Part shown: positions 37,886-47,758 of the stretch, in pieces
How positions within the stretch are numbered: the stretch's first letter is position 1
Layout of the letters: each line of letters starts with the position of its first letter
From: Diploscapter coronatus
Taxonomy: Eukaryota > Nematoda > Chromadorea > Rhabditida > Rhabditidae
Assembly: GCA_964036155.1 (NCBI GenBank)
Contig: OZ038423.1
Location: 15,081,249-15,145,248 of the forward strand
Reading direction: 5' to 3'
DNA length: 64,000 nt
Position numbers and translations under genes: made by a program
Notes under the pieces: model-generated
The model's database searches: none
Told to the model about the DNA's origin: nothing
What the model saw: only the letters and a program-made list of their open reading frames with translations

Positions 37886-39312
37886 ATGAAGCTCTTTGTC
37901 GTCGCACTATGCCTGATTCTCGCAAGCGTTGTAGCCGCTGAAGGAGACAACCGTGCTAAACGAAGTGGAGGCCTTAGCAGTGCTCTAAGTAATTTATATA
38001 TTTCAGCATCATTATCATTAGCGCGCGTTCATACTCTTTTGCTCTAGGATGAACATTGAGAAATAGCGTTATCCGATGCGAGAGCGCAGAGAAGCACTGT
38101 TCTTTGCATACTCTTACCGAATAACGCTATTTCTCAATGTTCGTCCTAGAGCGAATAAAGTATTAAGGCGCCCTCATAAACAAGAAGTTGTAATATAGGT
38201 AGGGACCGCCATCCCTCTCTTTTCACTAGATACAGTTGTTGACCATTTTATTTTAGTCTAATTTACTCGGTTATTAGTCAGTAAATTTCTGACATTCGGA
38301 GGGAGACTATACAATTCGATCCTCCTCTTTCAAGTGGTGATATTGATTTTTTTTTCGAAGTCCACAGCAAAATCAGCAATTGCGCGTCAAATATGGTGCA
38401 AACCGTGAAAAATCACAAAAACGGTTGTAAAATGTAAAAACAATTAGTGGAGCGCTTGGTTTTTTTTTGTTGATAAATCAATTAAGAATGTCGTATTTTA
38501 TAAATACTATCAATTTGAACAAAATCTGTCTTCGCCGAAAAGATATTATCAAAAAAGTAAGCGAAATCACGATTTTGAATAGGCGCCTTTATTGTGGGAA
38601 AAGAAAGGAAAGCGGATTCGTTAGAATGCCTGATTTTTAAACATTAACTTCCAAAAATAAAATCGTTAAAATTTTAAAATAATTATTCAAAAATGAAGTC
38701 ATGGTCAAAACCTGCAAAATGATATATAATATGACCTATAAAGTCAAATCTATAAATCAGCTGGCGGTCCCTAAATATAGGAGTTCCACTGTTCCTCGGA
38801 AAACGTGAAACTGGATTTGAGACAACGAAAGTTAAACGTTTACATGCATTGGGGCGTATTAATTCCATACATATATTAATATTTTAGGCGGGGGAGATCC
38901 GTTGTTCCTCGGCAAGCGTGAAGCCGGGTTTGAGACGAGGGCAAAGCGTTCGCATGTAGCGAAAGGTACAATTTTTCTGAAATATCCTAGGCATGACGAC
39001 CATATTCAGGATTCGAAGGCATGGGAGTGCCGTTGTTCCTTGGCAAGCGTGAAGCCGGGTTTGAGACGAGGGCAAAGCGTTCGCATGTAGCGAAAGGTAT
39101 AATTTTTCTGAAATATTCTAGGCATGACGACCATATTCAGGATTGGAAGGCATGGGAGTGCCGTTGTTCCTTGGCAAGCGTGAAGCCGGGTTTGAGACGA
39201 GGGCAAAGCGTTCGCATGTAGCGAAAGGTATAATTTTTCTGAAATATCCTAGGCATGATGATCATATTTAGGATTGGAAGGCATGGGAGTGCCGTTGTTC
39301 TTGGGAAAATAA
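37886..39312 (+). CDS. Neuropeptide precursor with repeated PLFL-amide peptides
   Basis: Exons 37886-37988, 38781-38855, 38888-38965, 39010-39096, 39141-39227 and 39272-39312; all junctions are phase 1, giving 156 residues. The ATG follows acceptor gaatttcag by one base. The signal peptide is MKLFVVALCLILASVVAAEG. KR sites then separate SGGLSSALRVPLFLG, ETGFETTKV, LHALGRGGDPLFLG, EAGFETRA, SHVAKGFEGMGVPLFLG, EAGFETRA, SHVAKGLEGMGVPLFLG, EAGFETRA and a last SHVAKGLEGMGVPLFLGK ending at the stop. Each PLFL is followed by Gly before the basic site, the standard amidation signal, so about five peptides ending PLFL-NH2 are predicted. EAGFETRA spacers are the non-amidated products. I do not recognise this motif among nematode FLP/NLP peptides I can recall. 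Peptides would act through neuronal GPCRs. AATAAA is 96 bases after the stop. Confidence 0.85.
38032..38163. repeat. 132-bp hairpin MITE in neuropeptide intron 1
   Basis: Arms of about 44 bp are inverted (38032-38075 and 38118-38163). For example gctctaggatgaacattgag at 38041 pairs with ctcaatgttcgtcctagagc near 38133, with few mismatches. The spacer contains agcgcagagaagcactg. Confidence 0.88.
38888..39271 (+). repeat. Tandem exon-plus-intron duplication, about 131-bp unit
   Basis: Three successive units each contain an 87-nt-class exon (gccgttgttccttggcaagc ... agcgaaag) plus a 44-nt intron (gtataatttttctgaaatat ... atattcag). Exons at 39010 and 39141 differ by one or two bases, and the introns are also nearly identical, so copying was recent and included non-coding DNA. 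The exon at 38781 is a more diverged older copy. Confidence 0.9.
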
Positions 39313-39407
39313 GAAATCGGATTTGAAGCACAACATTTTTAGGTTGAAAATCGATAAAATCTCTCACAGAATTTAGACTATGATGATTGCTAATTAATTT
39401 AGTGACA

Positions 39408-39413
39408 ATAAAA
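39408..39413 (+). terminator. Polyadenylation signal AATAAA of the neuropeptide gene
   Basis: A canonical hexamer 96 bases downstream of the stop codon, in an AT-rich 3' region. Confidence 0.6.
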
Positions 39414-39601
39414 TACTTATATTGAAACGAATTAAATTTAACGCTTATGCCGATGTTCAATTTAATTTTGAAAACCATAACTTATATTTTTTGTCTATTA
39501 TATCAAGGAGAATCGTCAAAGAACATAGTTATGCGTATAAGTTTTGATGATATTACAGTTTATTTTATTCAAGGTTAACGTTTGATTCATAAACTGTTAA
39601 A

Positions 39602-39982
39602 ATGCTAAACATGATAACTTCCGATCACATTTTTTCAGTTATCATAAAAATTGTCGCATTCAAAAATAATTTCTCGCAGTCATCTAACTCGTTATTATTT
39701 TTCAATTGTTTATCTGTGCGTTTGTGTGTGATTGCTTATATTTTGGGATGTGATGATCCGATTTGGATGCGGTTTTTTTGCATTGAATATAGGGACCACC
39801 AGCCGATTTTAGGGCTGCGCCCACATAAAGGGCCGGGATCAAACAAACCCATTTCTGTGATTAGGGCCCATGGGTGTATCCATCCATATGAGTTGAATCC
39901 GGATTCGAAATACTTTTGCAATTGTCCGGCCTTTGTTCGGGTTATTCAAAGAATGCGTCTTAATAAACCAGTGTCGAAATAA
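39602..39982 (+). other. Open frame of 126 codons, status unclear
   Basis: The 3' half (about 39780-39980) is less AT-rich than its surroundings and encodes PDSKYFCNCPAFVRVIQRMR among other residues. The opposite strand is also open over 39736-39921. There is no signal peptide, no family is recognised, and no splice context was found. It could be a gene or transposon fragment. It is listed because it is the only coding-like stretch between the neuropeptide gene and the receptors. Confidence 0.25.
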
Positions 39983-40328
39983 ATTTATATTAACATTATT
40001 AGCTTGAAATCATCAAAATGTATCGCTTTTGATTGAATTTATGCTTGTCGCTGACACATCGATTAAGTATTTTCAATGACGTGGAACTGACAAGGGTTGA
40101 GACTAAAATAGAATCTCCAAGCTTCGTCCCTTTGCAAACATTCATCTGTGATAGAAAGGTGGTAGTTTTAAACAAAATTTGGGAAGAAAGTACCCATAAA
40201 ACCCGATATGTCTCAAATAGCACCATCTAGTTCGACGATAAACTCAATAAAATGGCTCTATGCAAGTTCAGTGCATTATTTTTATTTGAATGTTTAAATG
40301 TTGCAGATTAAATCAATAATTGGAAGAA

Positions 40329-42398
40329 TCACAACAGTGAAATTCGAATTTTCGGAATAGCGGATGATTTTCTTTGATGGTGGACTGAATTTCTCGTTCT
40401 ATCACGTTCACTATGTGGTGGAACATCTAAATTTCAAGAAGAGATATTTGATAACTCATCACAGACTTACCAATCACAGTATTCTTATTTTTACATAAAT
40501 TGAACGATAACTTCGAGATAATAAAATCTCTATAGTACTTATTTGAACACATCATAGCCAAAGTGCCTAGAAACCCATGGCAGGATAAGGCAGTTAATGC
40601 GACATGGTTCAGAGCTAAATCTTATCATTATGAAAACTTATAATCTTGGATATTGCCAACATTGGTTAGGATTACTAGACCAGTAGGTAATTAGAATAGG
40701 AATAGCTATGAATATCAATGGAACAGATACCTAAAATAGACTTTATTCTTTAGAAAAGTTTTAATTCGCCTGACTTGAGTTGATAAAACTATTAGGAATA
40801 ATCTTTGTAGTTTGATAGTGTTTTTCGAAACGACATTCTTATTTTTAGATAGATTATATGTGATGAGTGTGTAAACTGCTGACAATATCTGAAAAATATA
40901 GCTTCATAGTTATTAAAAGATGATTTATTACGATATGGATAAGTGAGACTAGAGTTTAGGTTTTTCTCTACAATACTTCTTCCAATTTAAAAAAAAATTT
41001 GATTCATCTATCAAACGTCCCCATAAGCCAAATTTAAACGGAAAAAAAGCAATTATCTTACAATAAATGCAGCAATAACTTGGATCAGCATCAGAAAATG
41101 AATAAAACAGAATAAGCAGACGTCAAAACATATCGTTTCGCGGTAGAAGAGAGCATCGAATGGTGTCTTCCATAACTAAATTTAAAATAAATTTCATTTT
41201 GTTTTTGTACAAAGTGTTAGGAAGAAATTTTATTTCCTTTTCAAAATTTCCCAATTTCAGGTCATTTTAGCCATCTCTCTTTCTGGATTTCAAAATCTGG
41301 AAATTCCCTTCCCTCAACAATGATAAGAATATCGGTTATTCGAAATTCTGATTCCGTTGTCTAAGCAGGAAAATGTTTAATTCAAATCCTAACACGCCTT
41401 ATGAGAATAATGATTTATCATCACTAACCTTTGCAACCCGTAATTTAGCAATGTCCATATTCGCTGGGTAATTATATAGCGAAATGAGAACAGAATTCGC
41501 TGAGGAAATATCGAATGCAGCCGTCATAATAATTCGCCGTTTTGTGATTTTCGTCTTTTTATGCAGTCGTGATGATTGAAAACGATATTCGAACAATTCG
41601 TAAGTTGAAGCAGCAACGGCTAAATTGAAGAAAGAAACATAATTCATTTTAGTCGTTATCCTAATTAGAGATGTGTCGGTATGATCATTTTTAAAATTCA
41701 GAATCGTAATTAGAACGAAATTGGTTCAAAATGTAAAAATCGGATAGAAATTTTCATTCATTTCTGATCGTGATTTTACTCTTCGGGGTGCGACAAAAGT
41801 CTGGGCCACTAAATATGTTTGAAAATTTTCATGCTAGATAAGTAGAAAAAATCTTAAAACTCGGGTTTAACATTCACTAGACTAAAATTCACTATCGACA
41901 TTTTTTATCTTATTTGGTTATGAATATGGAATATTCTGCAACCTCGAATTTAAATGTGAAAACAGTCCAAAATTTTGACACACCCTGTACATTTGTGATT
42001 CTTCTGTATTTCAGAATTCCTTACTAACTAGGAAGTACAGGGCGATTTCAAATTGAATTGTCGAATGGAGATCAAAATATTGGCGAAATAAGCCTCGAGT
42101 GTATCCACATAGAAATGGAAAGAACAGAACTGGTCTAGTAAACAATGCTATCGTCATATCCAAAAATAAAGCCCTAATTATAAAGATCATTTTAAAATTG
42201 GCATAATAAGTTTTACAGTATTTGATATTTGACCAATAGACATTTATAATAATGCCCCATTTGTTTTGGTCATTTGTAGATGATTAGATAGAGACCAAAC
42301 AGATTAATAGGCAACTGTATGAATCCGAGAGAATGTAAAATCACAGAATAATAGCCTTCTTCGAATTTAACGATAGTAATGTTATCACGAGAATTCAT
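40329..42398 (-). pseudogene. Srh/Sri-type chemoreceptor with an in-frame TGA in TM1 exon
   Basis: The start is ATG at 42398-42396 (MNSRDNITIVKFEEGYYSV). TM1 is IQLPINLFGLYLIIYK, then TGA at 42272-42270, then PKQMGHYYKCLLVKYQIL. The paralogue at 42687-44434 has YCIMYKSPKETRYYYKCLLV here, so the stop replaces the Ser before the conserved Pro. All later exons remain open: ALFLDMTIALFTRPVLFFPF, NLAVAASTYELFEYRFQSS, LWKTPFDALFYRETICFDVC, QRLFLIVLSTQ, VSVPLIFIAIPILI and a C-terminal YYRDFIISKL tail ending at TGA 40331-40329. A single recent nonsense change (TCA to TGA) explains it. Sequencing error or a segregating null allele are alternatives. A MITE lies in intron 2. Confidence 0.7.
41784..41989. 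repeat. MITE with mariner-like ends in receptor intron
   Basis: The left end ggggtgcgacaaaagtctgg and the reverse complement of the right end (caaaattttgacacaccctg) agree at about 15 of 21 positions. The right terminus, as agggtgtgtcaaaa, resembles the ends of Tc1/mariner-derived MITEs. Confidence 0.6.
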
Positions 42399-42686
42399 TT
42401 CAAAATTCTTAAAATTGATTAGTTTTTCTTAGAACTTTTAAAGACTCATAAAACTGCTATTGATACGAAAGTTTGCATAAAAAGCCTATTGTCGCAATTT
42501 ATTATTCATAAAAATAGATGAAAGTTCGATTAACCTACTTGCAGGTGATAATTACTCTCCTACCTAAAACTCAAACATCTCACATTTCGAGTGCCAGAAT
42601 ATAATGACATCATATTTGTCTAACTGCGGAAATTGCTGATTTCTCAATGTACGATATAGTCTCTAAAATTATCAAAAAGCATATTA

Positions 42687-44434
42687 TCATTTTATGATAT
42701 CAAAACCTGTCATAGTTGAATTTCTATGGAAAAGTTTGTATAACTTCGAAGTAATATATCTCCTATAGTATTTATTGCTGATCAGCATCGATACTGTGGA
42801 TAAAAATCCGTGAGAAGCTAATGAGATTACGGCCAGATTATTCACCCCTAAAATTTTAGCTCATCTATTTTCATTATATTTTAGAAAGTGGAATACATTG
42901 ATTGTACTCGGTCGATAGAGCTATGAATAAAATGGGGATAGCTAGAAAAACCATTGGTACGACTGCCTAAAATATGAACATTTTAAAATCACGAAGCTTA
43001 ATTTTACTTGTGAAGTCAGAACAATTAAAAACAATTTTTGCAGCTTCATCGTTTTTTCCGAGACGAAATTTCTATTTTTCGCCAAATTATATGAGATCAT
43101 TCCGAAAAATACCAGAAAAACCTAAATCAACAGTATTTCATCGAAATTTCCATAATTTCATTTACCAGAAAGGCCACGCTAATTTGAATTAGCATCAATT
43201 TATGGTTGAGACAGAAAACGCAGACATCGATAATTACTGTGTTTTTGTAAAATAGGGCATCGAATGGAGTTTTCCATATCTAGACAAAAATAATTTTCGT
43301 AATTTCATGCTATGCTTTATCATAAAATCATAGTTTGAAAATTTATTCTTTGGTTTAAAGTGTAACTAATCTATTTATACTTAGATGGAACGAAAATGTG
43401 GATTAGCCCGCTGAGGCATAAAACTGACTATTCATTTTTGTAGCATAAAATTACCTCGGCTAGTTGTAATTTAGCGATATCAGTGTCTTTCGGATAATTT
43501 ATTAACGATACAAGAACTAAGTTAGCCGCGATTACATCAATTAATATTGTTGTTGCGATGCGAAAGTTCGTAACTCTATATGGTCTCTTATGAGCTCGTG
43601 AACTTTGAAATCGCATTTCAAACAATTCATAAATCGATGTTGCCACCACTAAATTTTCATTTGTATAAAAATAAGTGAATGATGTTTCGATTTGGATTCA
43701 TCAAGACACGAAAAAGTAGAACCATGATTAAAGAGAAATACAGCGATGAACAAGAGTTTGGAGAGCGTGTGATCAATTTTAGACGCACTATTCATAAGAA
43801 TAAGTTGCCTGATCAGGCTAAAATTTTGCTGTATTTCATAATTTAGTTTGCTCCATACATCCGAAACAGATTCTAAACACGTTGAATCATGGTAAGAGGT
43901 AGACAAAAAATGAATTCAAAATTTAGGGTTTCCAAACTTTTGCTCACCACTATAGGTAGGAAATTGCTCTCTAAATAATTTTGTAAGTTGATAAGATTTG
44001 CCCTTATCGTAATGCTACGATAAATCCAAGATTGCAGACCATAGTTTCTCCTTACGTGATAAATTGTATAAAATAATCATTAGTTGAAATAGCGGGTTAA
44101 CTTCAAAATATGACAAAACTCCATTTGAATATCCAGCCAAAAATGGGAAGAAGAATACTGGACTAACAACTACTGTCATTAAAGTATCCAGTGATGTAAC
44201 CCTGGGTTTCGTATTTATTGATAAAATTCCGAAAAAAAAAATTCTAATAACTTACAAAATTTGATATTTCACTAGTAGACATTTGTAATAATATCTCGTT
44301 TCTTTCGGACTTTTGTACATAATGCAATATAGTCCGAATAAATTCACAGGAAGTTGAATATGACCGATAATATGCATAATATTAAAGTAAACCTGGTCGT
44401 CAAAATGTAGAATCGTAATATTTAAAGTAGACAT
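42687..44434 (-). CDS. Srh/Sri-type serpentine chemoreceptor, apparently intact
   Basis: ATG at 44434-44432 (MSTLNITILHFDDQVYF). TM1 IQLPVNLFGLYCIMYKSPKE matches the SRH consensus around 'FGxYCI...P'. Further exons read TVVVSPVFFFPFLAGYS near 44150, VATSIYELFEMRFQSSRAHK near 43620, IWKTPFDALFYKNTVIIDVC near 43260, FFGMISYNLAKNRNF near 43110, ETMKLQKLFLIVLTSQ near 43050, VVPMVFLAIPILFIALSTEY near 42950 (TM6), ISLASHGFLSTVSMLISN near 42800 (TM7) and the tail YYRRYITSKLYKLFHRNS. The TGA is at 42689-42687. Exon order matches the neighbour at 40329-42398, so the pair arose by tandem duplication. Chemosensory role by family. Confidence 0.8.
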
Positions 44435-45071
44435 GGTAATCACAATGTAATCTGAAAATAGTAGATATGGAGCGATTTAGCACATTTGTACCGAAAGCTA
44501 TTTAAACTTCCTCGTTAATCTATTTATAAATCTAAGCACACATGCTACAAAGAGTAAAATGAAACTAAACTTTGTAAACAGAGGTGATAAATCAAAAAAT
44601 CTGATGATAAAGATTGAAAGTGAAGAATGTTTGCTGTCATCCTTCTCGATAAGGAAGGAAGTTATTCAAACTCCCCGATGTGTAAATAATTTCAATAGGT
44701 GAAAGCAGTAATTTTCCCAATCTAATACTACCCTTCAGGCAACTAAGAATTCTATCACGTATTCTCGGGTGGAAATGAATAATTAACAATGTTTCCTGTG
44801 TGTTCTGCAAATATCGTTGCCTGATTCGGAGAAATTGCATTGAGAACACTATTCCGAAGAAGTTATTAAGTTACGCAATTTTATGTTTGTAAATAAAAAC
44901 TCGATTACGCTGCAAATTTGTCTTCAAGTGTCACAATTCAATACTTTATTTTCAAAGTATGCATTGGAATTTATCACCAAAATGATATGAAAAAATCGCT
45001 ATTGACAGCTTGAGTAAATTAAAAACTCTTCTCTATCTAATTTTATCGAATGTTCATAATTTTTATGCAGA
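44435..45071. other. Intergenic region, possible receptor C-terminal scrap
   Basis: The minus frame at 44637-44849 includes LLIIHFHPRIRDRILSCLKG, which has the look of a 7TM cytoplasmic tail start, but no other exons are nearby. Otherwise nothing was seen. Confidence 0.3.
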
Positions 45072-45103
45072 GATATCATGAACAATATATGTGACATGAT
45101 ATC
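45072..45103. repeat. Small hairpin, arms gatatcatg/catgatatc
   Basis: Perfect 9-bp inverted arms around a 14-base AT-rich loop. It directly abuts the stronger hairpin at 45104. Confidence 0.75.
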
Positions 45104-45143
45104 CACTGAGAGCAGAGCACTCGCGGGTGCTCTGCTCTCAGTG
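45104..45143. repeat. Perfect 17-bp stem hairpin next to protease 3' end
   Basis: cactgagagcagagcac, loop tcgcgg, then gtgctctgctctcagtg, a perfect inverted repeat. It lies about 29 bases beyond the stop codon of the minus-strand protease, so it would be in that gene's 3' UTR or just past it. A foldback insertion or an RNA stem-loop are both possible. Confidence 0.9.
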
Positions 45144-45171
45144 ATATACCCCCTTCAATGATTATTTTCTT

Positions 45172-47078
45172 TCACTTCAAAATGAGAGGCTGTGGATGAT
45201 AGAGCCTTTTGTCGGTTTCCATCTGAATTCCATCGGCACAGACTCCTGTGTGATGGCAGATGAACTCTGCATAGAGTCGCGTGCTCGTCACTACAGAGCC
45301 AACCCATTTCCCAACTGAATTTCCCTTTTTTATAATTGGATTCGATAGAAAGTCCAACTATTTTCCTTGGCCATCATGCTGTCAACCAGTTTACAGTCTG
45401 GTCCTTTTGAGAGTACTGCTACTGCCATATCAGAGTGCTTATTCGCGTTTTGAATGATGGCTGCCCCAGAATCACCCTAATTATATTTTCGAATTTATAA
45501 GGTAAACTTAGAAATTAAAGGCTCGAAACAAAAAGCTCTGAAAAGTGTAAGGAAATAATATTCAAACAATTTTTCATTATTTTGCCTGTCCTTTGGCTTT
45601 CAAACTTTTCTGAAAATAGGTAGCTTATTCAATATTGTACTTTTTCGATTTCTATCAGTACGTTTGACCAAAAACTAATCATAAAACTTCTAGAAACTAA
45701 CACCACACATGAAAGATTTCCTCTCGAGCACACAGAAGGTATCATTTCCAGCCTTGACTGTCGGCGAGCAGAATCGCATCTTGCAGAATTCAGCTGCTTC
45801 CAAATGCTTCTGTGCAGCATAGGGATCGTGAGCTGAAAGATCACGAGTCTAGACCACTTCATAGAAGTAATTAGAATTATGCTCCGTATTGATGTAGATA
45901 CAAGGTGGGCCATAATTATAGTGGCGCCTATTCATTTTGAATCTGTTGAATTTTACCGCACAACCAATATGCTATCCGATCTTTTGCCTTGATTAAGAAA
46001 TCAATTTTGTAATTTACATATTGACTTTTTTCGCAAAGAAAATAACACGACATTCCTTTAAAAGGAGTTTTAAATGTGTTGAATTAATGCCTGTTAATTA
46101 TGGCCTATCCTGTAAATTAGGATTCATGCAGGCTATTACTTTCCTTCAACACTTATACATTAAGTAAAATTAATGCTGATTGAAATTAAAACATCATAAA
46201 TTCAAGAATAAACGATAGGTTATCTCACGATCCATTCCAAATCCAGCTCCGACGATCAATTGCGCAGCAGTTGTATTCGCATGGGGCAAACAAACTGTGT
46301 CCAAATGGTTTTTCGCGATATCGATTTCCGAGGCCAATTCAGCTATCGCGATATCTCCTAACCCGCAATTTGAAAGGACATACGATTTTGGGATTATTAC
46401 CTGAAAGTTTCGACAAATGCAAGCTATTTTAGAAACCAACATGTTTGATAGCAATCGACTTTCCTTGGTAATTCGGGCATTTTCCGCTGTCTCTAATCTT
46501 CACGCAATGAGTCCCATAATGAACTGTATAGCCTTCGTTTGTGAATACTTCAGAAATATTCCCCCTGAATTTATGGAAACATAGATAAAAAGTTCTTTCG
46601 TATATTCTATTTAGAAAAAAGTCCCGATTTTTTCTGAAAACAGCGATAAATGAAACCAACTTGTAGACGTATTCCTTGTAGCAACTCTTTTCTTCGATGA
46701 AGCAATGTGCCGCTGTGATGACGTGTTTCGGTGAAATGAATGATCCTGTGCAGCGCTTTTCGGCTTGAAATATAATATTCATTTCTCTGAAAAGAAAAGG
46801 AAATTTTACCTGTTTTTCCGAGTTGTATCATAACCGAGTACAAAAGAAGGCTATTCGCTACTTTTGTATCGCTAGTCTTGTTGAGAAATTTATTGAAAAT
46901 ATCGACCCCCGAAAATTGTAAATCAGAAGAATAAACAAGTTACGACCTAACTCAATTTGTCGGTCTGATTATCGCGAGCACATTTCTTGATCAACGCGTC
47001 GTTCTGTTTCGTCGTTATTTTAGTCATGGAATGCGTAATTGAAATTAGAAAGCAACACAATAAACATGGAAACAACAT
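45172..47078 (-). CDS. Secreted trypsin-like (S1) serine protease
   Basis: ATG at 47078-47076 with signal peptide MLFPCLLCCFLISITHS. Then come KCARDNQTDKL and an exon with VANSLLLYSVMIQLGKT. CTGSFISPKHVITAAHCF carries the catalytic His (near 46700), and GDIAIAELASEIDIAKNHL the catalytic Asp near 46350. FCKMRFCSPTVKAGNDTFC lies near 45760, and GDSGAAIIQNANKHS the catalytic Ser near 45470. It ends HHTGVCADGIQMETDKRL and TGA at 45174-45172. The triad is complete. The PKHVITAAHC form resembles the nematode-expanded S1 (TRY/DUF316-like) group. Exon boundaries near the His exon include one intron of about 47 nt and are the least certain. The likely role is extracellular proteolysis (gut or defence), by family only. 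Confidence 0.82.
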
Positions 47079-47403
47079 CGTTCCGAAATCGGTCGTTTTG
47101 AATAAAATGAATGAGAAAGATCGATCATAAATCGATTAGGATATCAGTAAATTTTATTTGATAATCTCACAGAATATTGATTTTGGCTATTTCATACTCC
47201 GTTTCAGCTGATATTAAAATTTGATTTGAGTTTTTAATAAAGGTGTGAAAGAAAGATAAAATAGAACGATGAATCGTTCAATTTATCCATGGATAACTTT
47301 TGAGTCACAATAAAAACACAAAATGAGCATTAATCAAATCATATCGTGAAATTATCATTTCATTACTTTTGCTAAATAATTTTGGAAAAATGAATGCTCT
47401 AAT

Positions 47404-47531
47404 CAGAGCTGGACGAAAGTCGAAATTCTCAAAACCGTAATCGAAATCGGAAGTATCATTAAAAATTTTCTGAAATCGAAAGTCCTAAAAAATTTTTTCG
47501 AAACCAAAACAAAAACTTTCATCCAGCCCCG
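47404..47531. repeat. hAT-like MITE, 128 bp, with probable 8-bp target duplication
   Basis: The left end cagagctggacgaaag and the reverse complement of the right end (cggggctggatgaaag) agree at 13 of 16 positions. Flanks gctctaat (left) and tctctaat (right) match at 7 of 8, as expected for an 8-bp hAT target-site duplication. Confidence 0.7.
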
Positions 47532-47758
47532 TCTCTAATTTCAAGATTTATTTGGACTTTTATTTTTCGATCTCGATCTTGATGTAATCTAAATCTGAAA
47601 TTATGATTTCGTAATTCGCTTCAAAATTGGAGAAAATGGGCGGTTTGAAGGATACAAATATGCTTGAACTTCTTATTTGCGAGATGAGAATTATAGCCGC
47701 AGGTGCTTTTTTGATGATGTTACTCGAGATTTTAGAATTTTTAGCTTTTAGTTTAAGA

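Noticed and set aside
38155..38600. ggcgcc words near 38166 and 38586 as ends of another element
   Set aside because: Pairing beyond about 8 bases is poor.
38884..39478. Minus-strand frames repeated across the neuropeptide exons
   Set aside because: They are shadows of the tandem plus-strand exons; the plus strand has phase-consistent splice sites, KR sites and a signal peptide.
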